Shown here piece by piece: positions 38,555 to 46,788 of a DNA stretch of 64,000 bases; the stretch's first letter is position 1; each line of letters begins with the position of its first letter. Under the pieces are notes generated by a model, which was not told where the DNA came from, did not search any database, and saw nothing but the letters and a program-made list of their open reading frames with translations. The stretch comes from Pseudomonas sp. Root562. Lineage in GTDB: Bacteria; Pseudomonadota; Gammaproteobacteria; Pseudomonadales; Pseudomonadaceae. Position numbers and translations under genes: made by a program. Location: the NCBI RefSeq assembly GCF_001427125.1, contig NZ_LMGK01000020.1, positions 189,263 through 253,262 of the forward strand, given 5' to 3'.

Positions 38555-38583
38555 TTATGCGGCAAGCAGTAATTTTTATGCGG
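38555..38583. promoter_or_regulatory. Direct repeats TTATGCGG upstream of the MFS gene
   Basis: Two exact TTATGCGG copies start 21 bp apart (38555 and 38576), i.e. two helical turns. The segment between holds AAGCAGTA, weakly like the gal motif. It is a likely activator-binding site for the gene at 37186-38481. Confidence 0.45.
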
Positions 38584-38753
38584 ACTGAATCCTCTAAAAC
38601 GGTATAAAAATCACCAGTCCCCTGTTTACATTCAACTCAAACCGAAGATGGTCGGGACACGAAATCTCCGCAGGAGCGTTCTAGCAAGCGGTAACCCCTT
38701 GATCCAAGGGGCTACCGCATCATTGGCGGGTCTCCAATGCAATGAGCTAAACG

Positions 38754-40037
38754 CTACTGCGCAGCCGCTTTGATGGCCGTATACATCTGCTTGCCAGCTT
38801 TACTCGGATCAGCTTTTTTGTCGCTCATGAAATTGCTGACCACATCGAAGATTGCCCCCTGCACTGCTTGGGAAGTGGACATGTTGAAAGCCATACTTGG
38901 TTCCAACGTACCAGCCTTTTCGGCTTCGGCGAAATCTTTGGCCGAAGCTTGAGCACAGCTATCAAACTTGCTCATGTCCAGGCCCTTGATAACCGGGATT
39001 GAGCCTTTGTTCTGATTGAAGACGTACTGGAATTCCGGTTCCAGAGCAACCTTGGCCAAGTCGTCCCGCGCCGCATTGTTGCCGGGCGTATCATTCTTCT
39101 TGGACAATTTGAACATGACCAGTGAGTCAATCGTGTAGGTATAGATCCCTTGCGAACCTGGGAAAGGTACACACTCGTAATCCGTACCAGCATTCTTACC
39201 GGCCGCCGTCCACTCACTCTTGACCCAGTCCCCCATGATTTGCATGCCTGCCTTGCCACTGATGACCTTTGCAGCTTCTATGTTCCAGTCCTGACCAGTT
39301 CCATCAGGATCCATGTAAGACTGCAGCTTACGAAGAGCGGCAAATACCTCGGTCATTTTCGAACTGGTAAGCGCCTCTTCATCATTATCAATTAAGGCCT
39401 TCTTATAGCCGTCTGCTCCCATGATGCTTAGAACCAGATCTTCAAATACCGTGGTGTCTTGCCATGGTTGACCACCGTGAGCAATCGCAACAAACCCAGC
39501 GGCCTTAAGTTTGTCGCCAGCAGCGTAGAGCTCCTCCAAGGTCGTCGGGGCTTTGGCGACGCCAGCTTTCTTGAGCACCACCGGATTGATCCACAACCAG
39601 TTGATGCGATGGATGTTCACTGGTACTGCTACATAGTGACCATCGTATTTCATGATGTCCGCAACAGTCTGAGGCAGCAGACTGTCCCATTTGTTTGCCT
39701 TAGCCACGTCATCGACGTTGGTTAGTAAGTCCAGCTTGCCCCACTCCTGGATATCCGGCCCTTTGATCTGCGCGGCAGAAGGAGGGTTACCGGAGATGGC
39801 GCGGGTTTTAAGCACCGTCATGGCAGCAGCCCCCCCGCCCCCCGCCACAGCGCTGTCTTGCCAAGTGAAACCATCCTTTTCGACGATCTGTTTAAGCACG
39901 TTCACAGATTTGGCCTCCCCCCCTGATGTCCACCAGTGAACGACTTCGACAGTGCCCTTGCTTTCAGCAGCATGCACAACGAGAGGAAAAAGAGTGGCCA
40001 AGGAAATGACAGTGGCGAGGCGATTAATCGCGTTCAT
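38754..40037 (-). CDS. Sugar ABC transporter periplasmic binding protein, orphan
   Basis: The protein has 427 residues from the ATG at 40037 (AAGGTAC upstream) with a signal peptide ([20 protein letters not shown], cleavage after HA). The mature chain [42 protein letters not shown] and MGDWVKSEW match glucose/mannose-type binding proteins such as GtsA. No permease or ATPase genes accompany it, so it probably feeds the glucose importer encoded elsewhere or has a scavenging role. Its leader contains AACAACAAAAAAAGG, a strong Hfq/Crc-type motif overlapping the RBS. Confidence 0.88.
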   Translation of the reverse strand: MNAINRLATVISLATLFPLVVHAAESKGTVEVVHWWTSGGEAKSVNVLKQIVEKDGFTWQDSAVAGGGGAAAMTVLKTRAISGNPPSAAQIKGPDIQEWGKLDLLTNVDDVAKANKWDSLLPQTVADIMKYDGHYVAVPVNIHRINWLWINPVVLKKAGVAKAPTTLEELYAAGDKLKAAGFVAIAHGGQPWQDTTVFEDLVLSIMGADGYKKALIDNDEEALTSSKMTEVFAALRKLQSYMDPDGTGQDWNIEAAKVISGKAGMQIMGDWVKSEWTAAGKNAGTDYECVPFPGSQGIYTYTIDSLVMFKLSKKNDTPGNNAARDDLAKVALEPEFQYVFNQNKGSIPVIKGLDMSKFDSCAQASAKDFAEAEKAGTLEPSMAFNMSTSQAVQGAIFDVVSNFMSDKKADPSKAGKQMYTAIKAAAQ

Positions 40038-40136
40038 CTTTGTACCTTTTTTTGTTGTTATAACCGGCAAGCGTCGCGCTTGCCGTGTGAGGGGTTCATC
40101 CAGCAATTGAGCAATGCAACAAGACAGCAGTTTCTA

Positions 40137-41405
40137 TCAGGAGATACCTAACCCGTTACGACCAATGGCGTTCAATTGCTCCAACGTGAATCGGTCTTTC
40201 CATGCCGTTTCGTAGTGTTCTGGGGGAAAATCATCCGGCGACTCGCCAGCCTCAAATGCTCGGCATACATCCTTTGCATATTTGAGATTTTTTGGGCACA
40301 TCGGAGCAGCCGGCACGTACATTACGTTGCCCCAGCCCTCTTGGTTCTCGACAGGGGCGACACTATGGATAACGTCGCAGTGCCACCAAACTGAGTCTCC
40401 TGCCTGCACATCGGGAATGGGTGTCATCCCTTGAACCAAAAGCGGATGCCATTTTTGCGAAACCGGAAGTACCTTGCCTGGGGCAACACCACACAACTCA
40501 TCTTCTGGAACGTCATTAAGCAGCGGACGCAGAAGCATGTAGGCCATAGCCTTGGGGATAGGCAATGTATGCAGCACTCCTTGATCAGCTTTCATGTCGG
40601 ACAATGCAGTCCATCCTTGAAAGGTTCTAAACGCTGAGCACTTCACTGTGTCCTTATAAGCGTACTCATCGACCTCCGTGCGATGCGCCGCATCCCATGG
40701 GTCGTAAGACTTGAAATCATTGCTGTAGATTTTGTCGAACACCTTCAAATAGGCAGGATGTAGCCATCGCTCCAACGCACCGGAGTCTGTGTGTGGCCCG
40801 AGCCCTTTAGAAGTAGTGCCTGGTGGACGGCGACGCACGCGGTCAGGGTAAAGCGCGTTGACATCTGGATCGAACCAGTCCTGACCATGAGAATGAATTT
40901 TCCATAGTCGATTCAGAAATGATTGCGCCGCCCCCATACGCTCATCCTGGCGCAGTTGCATCTGTGAGCTAGACCAATAAATTGGGAAAATCTCCGGCCG
41001 CGAAGCGTCAAGGTTTCCAAAAAACTGATCGACAGGCCCTCGATAAATCCTGTCAAAATCGTTCCTGTCGAGATACTCCAACAGGTTCTTGTCCCACGTC
41101 AGGACTTGCTCTCTGGGGAAGTGGTTTTTGATGACCAGGCAGCCTCGACGCTTGATTTGCGCCAATTGCTCCTGCGTCACTTTCCCTTGTGCAATGTCGT
41201 CGAACTCAAGGACAGGCCACCCAGAGCCAGTCAGAGCCTGCTGCTCTTTAATCGATGTGATTTCGGCTGCAATGAATTCGCTGACCTCGGCGAAAAGGGA
41301 TTCCACATCGCCTATCTGCGCGCGCAACGTCTTTTTCATTTTGACGATATTGTCTTTGTAATTTTCGGGAAGGGCAGCACTTTCGAAAGCTTGATACTTG
41401 CTCAT
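40137..41405 (-). CDS. DUF1479-family protein, probable Fe(II)-dependent oxygenase
   Basis: The protein has 422 residues from the ATG at 41405 (AGGTG upstream). It matches DUF1479/YbiU: RRGCLVIKNHFPREQVLTWD, then LGPHTDSGALERWLHPAY, which supplies an H-x-D pair, and GDSVWWHCDVIHSVAPVEN, which supplies a distal histidine. Those residues form the usual metal triad of the cupin-like 2-oxoglutarate dioxygenases, so hydroxylation or desaturation of a small molecule is likely, though no member is well characterised to my knowledge. It is between the orphan sugar-binding protein and the terminator of the SDR-GMC operon, with its own 190-bp upstream region. Confidence 0.8.
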   Translation of the reverse strand: MSKYQAFESAALPENYKDNIVKMKKTLRAQIGDVESLFAEVSEFIAAEITSIKEQQALTGSGWPVLEFDDIAQGKVTQEQLAQIKRRGCLVIKNHFPREQVLTWDKNLLEYLDRNDFDRIYRGPVDQFFGNLDASRPEIFPIYWSSSQMQLRQDERMGAAQSFLNRLWKIHSHGQDWFDPDVNALYPDRVRRRPPGTTSKGLGPHTDSGALERWLHPAYLKVFDKIYSNDFKSYDPWDAAHRTEVDEYAYKDTVKCSAFRTFQGWTALSDMKADQGVLHTLPIPKAMAYMLLRPLLNDVPEDELCGVAPGKVLPVSQKWHPLLVQGMTPIPDVQAGDSVWWHCDVIHSVAPVENQEGWGNVMYVPAAPMCPKNLKYAKDVCRAFEAGESPDDFPPEHYETAWKDRFTLEQLNAIGRNGLGIS

Positions 41406-41594
41406 GACACACCTGAATTCTTGTTTTTTCATACGCGAATGAAAACACTGCAACAGGGTTTTCGGCAGTCTCTTTACTAGCGTTGAACAATACGATTCTG
41501 GCGTTTTTATCTGTGTTTCCAGAACGATCGAGCCATTGCTGGTGCTCGACCAACGGCTTTCTCACTCACAACGATCCACTTGCTGTCGAAAAAA
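41406..41594. other. Promoter region of the DUF1479 gene
   Basis: AT-richer than its surroundings, with no open frame worth calling. I see no exact copy of the LacI operator; TTCCAGAACG near 41518 is only a loose half-match. Confidence 0.35.
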
Positions 41595-41641
41595 ACACCG
41601 CATTGCCTGAATCAATTTGCGTGGAAAAGATTCAGGCAATG
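41588..41641 (-). terminator. Rho-independent terminator of the SDR-GMC-DUF993-MHS operon
   Basis: A perfect 13-bp stem CATTGCCTGAATC (41601-41613) / GATTCAGGCAATG (41629-41641) is followed on the minus strand by GCGGTG and seven T. It lies 110 bp after the MHS transporter stop. Confidence 0.85.
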
Positions 41642-41753
41642 ACGGTGAAAAGTAACCGCGTTGAGCTAACGCCCCATCCAAAATCGTCATCACGTGGACT
41701 GCGACATGGACATACGCGCCTCGTTTTACTGGATGGTGTTGCCTCCCCCAAGA

Positions 41754-43076
41754 TCAAACGTTTATGTCTGAACCGCGTGTTTCGGGTGCGAAGAACGTTG
41801 CTACAAAAGAGATACCGGCCAGCACCACGACGTAGGTCGCTACGGGCCAATAATGGTTGCCAGACCAACTCAAGAGCGCAGCCGCAACGAACGGAGCGAT
41901 ACCGCCAGATGCGAGCGCTGCAAACTCCTTGCTGACCGCGATACCGGTATAGCGATATCGGGCATCAAACAGTTCCGGGAAATAAGCGGCCTGCACGGAA
42001 TACATGCCGAAGGCGCCCAAACTGATGGCTACAACCATGCTCAACACAATCAGCGTTGAGTCCATGGAGTTGAACAGCCAGAACGCTGGAAATGCCCAGA
42101 GCGCGGCGATCAAAGAAGTGACGCGATACATGATCCGACGGCCCAGACGGTCGGACAAATATCCAATGAACGGAATGGTAAACACTGACAATGCTGCGGC
42201 TGTAATCAGCCCAACCGTGCCGACAGACTTATCCACCATTAGTACTTTTGCGAGGTAGCTGAGGGCGAACACCTGGTACAAGTAAGACGTGCCGTTTTCC
42301 CCAATACGCAGGCAGCACGCTACGACCAGATTCTTGCGGGAGTAGCGCAGGAGGTCTTTGACCGGCTGTTTGCTTGCGAGCTTTTTGCGTTTGATTTCCT
42401 CAAACACAGGACTTTCCTTCACCTGAAGCCTGATCACGATGCCGACTGCGATCACGACCACACTGAATAGAAAAGGAATGCGCCAACCCCAGGACATGAA
42501 ATCTTCCTGCGGCAGTTGCTGAACGGCCCAGAACATTCCCGCCGCCATAAGGATCCCGATGATGATCCCGGCAAATGGAAGAGACGCATAAAAACCTCGC
42601 GTTTCTTTGGGTGCGAACTCCGCAACGATCAAAGAGGCGCCAGCTTGCTCTGCACCAGAACCAAATCCTTGAAGCAGTCGTAATAGCACCAAGAGGCCAG
42701 TCGCCCAGACGCCTATGTCCGCATAGGTCGGCAGCAAGCCGATGAGCAGCGTCGAAATACCCATCAACAGGACAGTGGATACCAATACAAACTTGCGACC
42801 TTTTCGGTCGCCAACCCTACCAAAGAACAGACCACCAAAGGGCCTTGCGACGAATCCAACAGCATAGGTTGCGAAGATCGCTAAAAGTGCGGATGCCTTA
42901 TCCATCCCTGGAAAAAACAACTCGGAAAAAACCAGGGCGGATGCTGTCCCGTAGATGGAGAAGTCGTACCACTCCATCGCACTACCAGCGACGCTTGCCA
43001 TAATGACCCGATGAAGGTCTTTCTTCTCAACCACCGCAGTGGATGTCGTTGGAACACTGCTAGCTATGGTGCTCAT
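41754..43076 (-). CDS. MHS-family (metabolite:H+ symporter) MFS transporter
   Basis: The transporter has 440 residues from the ATG at 43076, preceded by AAGAGG. Helix 1 reads SVAGSAMEWYDFSIYGTASA, the MHS hallmark shared with ShiA, ProP and KgtP. Next come ARPFGGLFFGRVGDRKGRK and LLRLLQGFGSGAEQAGASL. It imports a small carboxylate or zwitterion by proton symport. It is the last gene of an operon running SDR, GMC oxidoreductase, DUF993, MHS, and presumably brings in the substrate of those enzymes. A-rich CACAACAAAAATAAG precedes the RBS. Confidence 0.88.
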   Translation of the reverse strand: MSTIASSVPTTSTAVVEKKDLHRVIMASVAGSAMEWYDFSIYGTASALVFSELFFPGMDKASALLAIFATYAVGFVARPFGGLFFGRVGDRKGRKFVLVSTVLLMGISTLLIGLLPTYADIGVWATGLLVLLRLLQGFGSGAEQAGASLIVAEFAPKETRGFYASLPFAGIIIGILMAAGMFWAVQQLPQEDFMSWGWRIPFLFSVVVIAVGIVIRLQVKESPVFEEIKRKKLASKQPVKDLLRYSRKNLVVACCLRIGENGTSYLYQVFALSYLAKVLMVDKSVGTVGLITAAALSVFTIPFIGYLSDRLGRRIMYRVTSLIAALWAFPAFWLFNSMDSTLIVLSMVVAISLGAFGMYSVQAAYFPELFDARYRYTGIAVSKEFAALASGGIAPFVAAALLSWSGNHYWPVATYVVVLAGISFVATFFAPETRGSDINV

Positions 43077-43154
43077 GGTGAACCTCTTATTTTTGTTGTG
43101 GTGCTCAGCGAGACTCACGTAGGTGAGCCTCACCTTCAACAGCAGTCGCTATCC

Positions 43155-44327
43155 CTAGCCGGTTATCCCGCCACAGACAGAAGCCAGTCCCTTCATGCGC
43201 TCCACGGCAAGCTCAGGCTGAATCAGCACGCCTGCTTGATCCGCAAGACGGAAGACTTCGCTGTAGTGCGACAGGGAGCGTGCAGACTGCATACCGCCCA
43301 GCATGCTGAAGTGATCCTGGTGGCCGTTCAGCCAAGCCAGCAACACCACACCTGCCTTGTAGTAACGGGTTGGGGCTTTAAAGATCTCGCGAGAGAGCGC
43401 CACGGTCGGGTTCATTAGTGCGTGGTAGCGCGCTACATCGCCGTCGGTGAGTGCCGCCAATGCATGAGCCGCGACTGGAGCGATAGGGTCGAAAATCCCC
43501 AGAAGCGCGTGGGAATGGTGGGTCGCATCGCCAGCAATCAATTCACCAAAGTTAAAGTCATCGCCGGTATACAACTTCACGCCGTCAGGCAGACGACGGC
43601 GTAATTCAACTTCCCACTTGGCTTCCAGCAGCGAAATCTTGATGCCGTCGACTTTGTCGACATTGGATTCAATGATCGACAGCACGGTGTTCATGGCAGT
43701 GGGTACATCGGTACTGCCCCAATAACCGCGCAGGTTGGCGTCAAACATCTCGCCCAGCCAATGAAGGACAACCTTTTGGCGTGCCTCGCCCAGCAGGGTT
43801 GAATAGACCTTTTCATAGTCTTCCCCACTCTTGGCTACTGCACAGAGTGCGCGGCTGGCCATCAGAATTGCGCTTCCGCCGACACTATCGACGACCTCAA
43901 ACTGCTCCCGATAAGCGCCCAGAACGTCATCCAAGGTTGTCGACGGCGTAACGACCAACTGATCTGTGCCCACGCCACAGCTCAAATCAGCGCCTTCGAT
44001 TTGACGGGCGTGAGTCACGCTACGACGAATCAGCTCGGCAGAATCTTTCCATCCCAAGCCCATGCCGCGCTGGGCAGTGTCCATAGCCTCAGCAACCTTG
44101 AAGCCAAGGCTCCATAGATACTCTCGAAAGCCCATGGTTTTGTCCCAGTCAATCGCGACTGTTTCGTCCCATGGATTGGCTGGACGGGCTGGATCCACCA
44201 CAACATGCGCAGCGGCGTAAGCAATGCGGCACAACGGGCGCTTTTGAAAGGTTGCGTAAGGTGCATCCGCATTTTGCAGCGAGTAGCGTTCAACACGGCC
44301 ATCAAGCGTGGGCAGCAGAATATTCAT
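43155..44327 (-). CDS. DUF993 protein (dihydrodipicolinate-synthase-like TIM barrel)
   Basis: The protein has 390 residues from the ATG at 44327 (AGAGGA upstream), overlapping the GMC gene end by 26 bases. It opens NILLPTLDGRVERYSL and contains GMGLGWKDSAELIRRS, DLSCGVGTDQL, KVDGIKISLLEAKWEVELRR (a lysine at a plausible Schiff-base position) and LYTGDDFNFGEL. These are features of the DUF993 branch of class I aldolase-like barrels. Lyase or dehydratase action on a keto-acid or sugar acid is plausible; no substrate is established that I can name. Its operon partners suggest that the GMC enzyme and SDR make its substrate. Confidence 0.8.
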   Translation of the reverse strand: MNILLPTLDGRVERYSLQNADAPYATFQKRPLCRIAYAAAHVVVDPARPANPWDETVAIDWDKTMGFREYLWSLGFKVAEAMDTAQRGMGLGWKDSAELIRRSVTHARQIEGADLSCGVGTDQLVVTPSTTLDDVLGAYREQFEVVDSVGGSAILMASRALCAVAKSGEDYEKVYSTLLGEARQKVVLHWLGEMFDANLRGYWGSTDVPTAMNTVLSIIESNVDKVDGIKISLLEAKWEVELRRRLPDGVKLYTGDDFNFGELIAGDATHHSHALLGIFDPIAPVAAHALAALTDGDVARYHALMNPTVALSREIFKAPTRYYKAGVVLLAWLNGHQDHFSMLGGMQSARSLSHYSEVFRLADQAGVLIQPELAVERMKGLASVCGGITG

Positions 44328-45939
44328 GAGACTTTTCCTCTGATTGGGGGACTTTGCCAAGAATTAGATCTGCCGCTTTCTCGGCGATCATGATGGTCGG
44401 AGCATTGGTGTTGCTGCTGTTCAGACGCGGCATGATCGACGCATCAACCACGCGCAACCTGTCGATGCCATGCACCTTCAGCTCGGTGGAAACTACGGCG
44501 TCTTCACCGTTACCCATGCGGCAAGTACCAGCTGGGTGGTGGTCGGTCTTCGCGTTGGCACAGGCGTATTCAAAAAGCTGCTCGTCACTGAGCATATCCA
44601 GGCCTGGCAAGCGCTCTGCCAGCACAAAGCGCTGGAGTGCCGGCTGCGCCAGAATCTGACGTGCCAGACGCAACCCTTTGATGGACATCTCACGGTCGTA
44701 AGGGTCGGAGAAGTAGTTAGGGTCGATCAACGGTGCATCGGCTGGGTTGGCACTCGCCAAACGCACCGTGCCGCGAGAGCGAGGCCGCAGGAAGGCCGAG
44801 TTCAACGTTACACCTGGGTTTCTCATCTGGGCGACGCCGGCCTCAATGCCGGAACCAAGCCCGAGATGAAACTGGATATCCGGCGACCGCGCTTGCGAGT
44901 CGGCGTACCAGAAGCCACCTGTCTCGAACAGACTGGACGCAACCGGCCCCTTCTTCAGCAACAGGTATTGGAGCCCCGCCCATGCCGCCATGTGTGGTTT
45001 GCCGTAGGGGTCGTAGGTGTGATTACCAGTGCATTCCGCGATAGCAAAAAGATCGAGGTGATCCTGCAGGTTGGAGCCGACACCTGGGAGTGCGTGTTCA
45101 AGCGGAATGCCGACTTCGCTCAAATGATCTGCCGGGCCAATACCTGATTGCATCAGCAGCTTGGGAGAGCCGATTGCACCGCTGCTGACGATGACTTCGC
45201 GGTCTGCATAGTAAGGCGTCGATTCGCTCGCGCCTTTGGGCACCACTTCGACGCCAATGGCACGCTTGTCCTTGATAATCACGCGCCGAGTAAATGCGCC
45301 CAGCATGACCGTCAGGTTGGATCGCCCCATCGCTGGACGCAGATACGCTGCCGAAGTAGATGAGCGCTTGGCATTCAACTGGGTGAGTTGGTAGTAGCCC
45401 AACCCGTCCTGAGCAGCCCCGTTAAAGTCCGGGTTGTAAGGAATCCCCATCTCTTGTCCGGCCTGGAAAAAAGCTTCACAGATCGGCAGAGGGCTGATTG
45501 GGTTTGAGACTCCCAATGGCCCTTGATACCCATGATACTGATTGGCATAGCGCTGGTTATTTTCAGCACGTTTGAAGTAAGGCAAAACGTCCTTGTACGC
45601 CCAGCCTTCAGCGCCACATTCGCTCGCCCACTCGTCGTAGTCCGCCGCTGCTCCCCGGGTGTAGATCTGCGCATTGATAGAAGACCCACCACCAATAACC
45701 TTGGCTTGGGTGTATCGCAATACGCGGTTCTTCAGGTGTTTCTGCGGCACGGTCGACCAGCCCCAGGAGCCTCTGCCCTTGGTCATCTTCGCGAAGCCTG
45801 CCGGCATCCTGAACAGAGGGTGGCGATCGCCGCCACCGGCCTCCAGGAGCAGCACCTTGTTGCTAGGATTTGCGCTGAGTCGATTGGCGAGTACACACCC
45901 CGCCGAACCGCCACCAATGATGATGAAGTCGTATCTCAT
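44302..45939 (-). CDS. GMC-family FAD oxidoreductase (choline/alcohol dehydrogenase type)
   Basis: The enzyme has 545 residues from the ATG at 45939. The FAD-binding motif IIGGGSAGCVLANRLS and LLLEAGGGD open the protein. GMC signature 1 appears as KVIGGGSSINAQIYTRGAA and signature 2 as GAIGSPKLLMQSGIGP. The catalytic pair is in HPAGTCRMG and the late NTNAPTIMIAEKAADL. It resembles AlkJ/BetA alcohol dehydrogenases, which feed electrons to the respiratory chain. Nine bases separate it from the SDR gene. It probably oxidises an alcohol to the aldehyde that the ALDH of the neighbouring operon then oxidises. Confidence 0.9.
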   Translation of the reverse strand: MRYDFIIIGGGSAGCVLANRLSANPSNKVLLLEAGGGDRHPLFRMPAGFAKMTKGRGSWGWSTVPQKHLKNRVLRYTQAKVIGGGSSINAQIYTRGAAADYDEWASECGAEGWAYKDVLPYFKRAENNQRYANQYHGYQGPLGVSNPISPLPICEAFFQAGQEMGIPYNPDFNGAAQDGLGYYQLTQLNAKRSSTSAAYLRPAMGRSNLTVMLGAFTRRVIIKDKRAIGVEVVPKGASESTPYYADREVIVSSGAIGSPKLLMQSGIGPADHLSEVGIPLEHALPGVGSNLQDHLDLFAIAECTGNHTYDPYGKPHMAAWAGLQYLLLKKGPVASSLFETGGFWYADSQARSPDIQFHLGLGSGIEAGVAQMRNPGVTLNSAFLRPRSRGTVRLASANPADAPLIDPNYFSDPYDREMSIKGLRLARQILAQPALQRFVLAERLPGLDMLSDEQLFEYACANAKTDHHPAGTCRMGNGEDAVVSTELKVHGIDRLRVVDASIMPRLNSSNTNAPTIMIAEKAADLILGKVPQSEEKSHEYSAAHA

Positions 45940-45947
45940 GACAGCAC

Positions 45948-46733
45948 TCACAGGCGTGGGATGGCGAGCCCGCCATCGGCATGAATGACAGAGCCAGTCG
46001 CGAAACCGAATTGCCCGCAAGCCAAAGCGCTGACTATCGAAGCGATGTCACTGGTCTCACCCCAACGGCCCATCGGCACCAAACCATCCTTGAAGCGCTG
46101 CTCGTACTTGTCGGCGACGCCGGCTGTCATGTCGGTACGAATGACCCCGGGACGGACTTCAAACACGCCAATGTTTTCTGGTGCCAGGCGTAAAGCGAAA
46201 AGCTTTGTCGCCATGCCGAGACCCGCTTTCGACATGCAGTATTCGCCACGCTCAGGTGACGCCATTTCCACACTGACACTGGAAACGTTGATGATGCTGC
46301 GCGGCTGCTCGGAAGACGCCTGGATCATCTGTTTTGCGACCTGTTGCGTCAGGAAAAATGTCCCACGCAAGTTGGTATCCAGTACCTGGTCAAAGGCTGC
46401 GGGTTTCATGTCCAGCAGATCGCCGCGAACCGGTGAACCGATTCCGGCATTGTTCACCAGGCAGTCAACTACACCGCCCCATGCCTGCACACGTTCAATT
46501 AACTCTGCATGTGCCTCAAGGCTTTGTAGCTCGCTCGCAACCGCCAGGCCACGCCCACCTAAGGTTTCAATTTCCGCACACAACTGCTGTGCGACTTCAT
46601 CTTCATTACGACAGGTAAAGGCAACGTCAAAACCGTCACGAGCCAACCGCAGGACGATTGCGGCACCAATACCGCGACGTCCTCCAGTGACCAATGCAAC
46701 TGGGCGTTTTGTAATCTTGTTGTTATTTGTCAT
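45948..46733 (-). CDS. Short-chain dehydrogenase/reductase (3-oxoacyl-ACP-reductase-like)
   Basis: The protein has 261 residues from the ATG at 46733. The cofactor loop is VTGGRRGIGAAIVLRLA, then the NNAG motif in CLVNNAGIGSP; the catalytic serine is in INVSSVSVEM and the Y-x3-K in GEYCMSKAG. The start is fixed by domain fit and by the operator TTGGAACGTTCCAA 18 bp upstream. The first codons (ACAAATAACAACAAG) form a CA-type motif likely bound by Hfq/Crc. It heads the SDR-GMC-DUF993-MHS operon under the LacI regulator. Confidence 0.9.
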   Translation of the reverse strand: MTNNNKITKRPVALVTGGRRGIGAAIVLRLARDGFDVAFTCRNEDEVAQQLCAEIETLGGRGLAVASELQSLEAHAELIERVQAWGGVVDCLVNNAGIGSPVRGDLLDMKPAAFDQVLDTNLRGTFFLTQQVAKQMIQASSEQPRSIINVSSVSVEMASPERGEYCMSKAGLGMATKLFALRLAPENIGVFEVRPGVIRTDMTAGVADKYEQRFKDGLVPMGRWGETSDIASIVSALACGQFGFATGSVIHADGGLAIPRL

Positions 46734-46750
46734 GGCTTCACTCTCAACGT

Positions 46751-46764
46751 TTGGAACGTTCCAA
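46751..46764. promoter_or_regulatory. LacI-type operator upstream of the SDR operon
   Basis: TTGGAACGTTCCAA is a perfect 14-bp palindrome in the 55-bp gap between the ALDH and SDR genes. It is identical in its core to the operator at 50955-50976. Confidence 0.8.
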
Positions 46765-46788
46765 TTTCTCTGCAAATGAGCGCGAAAA

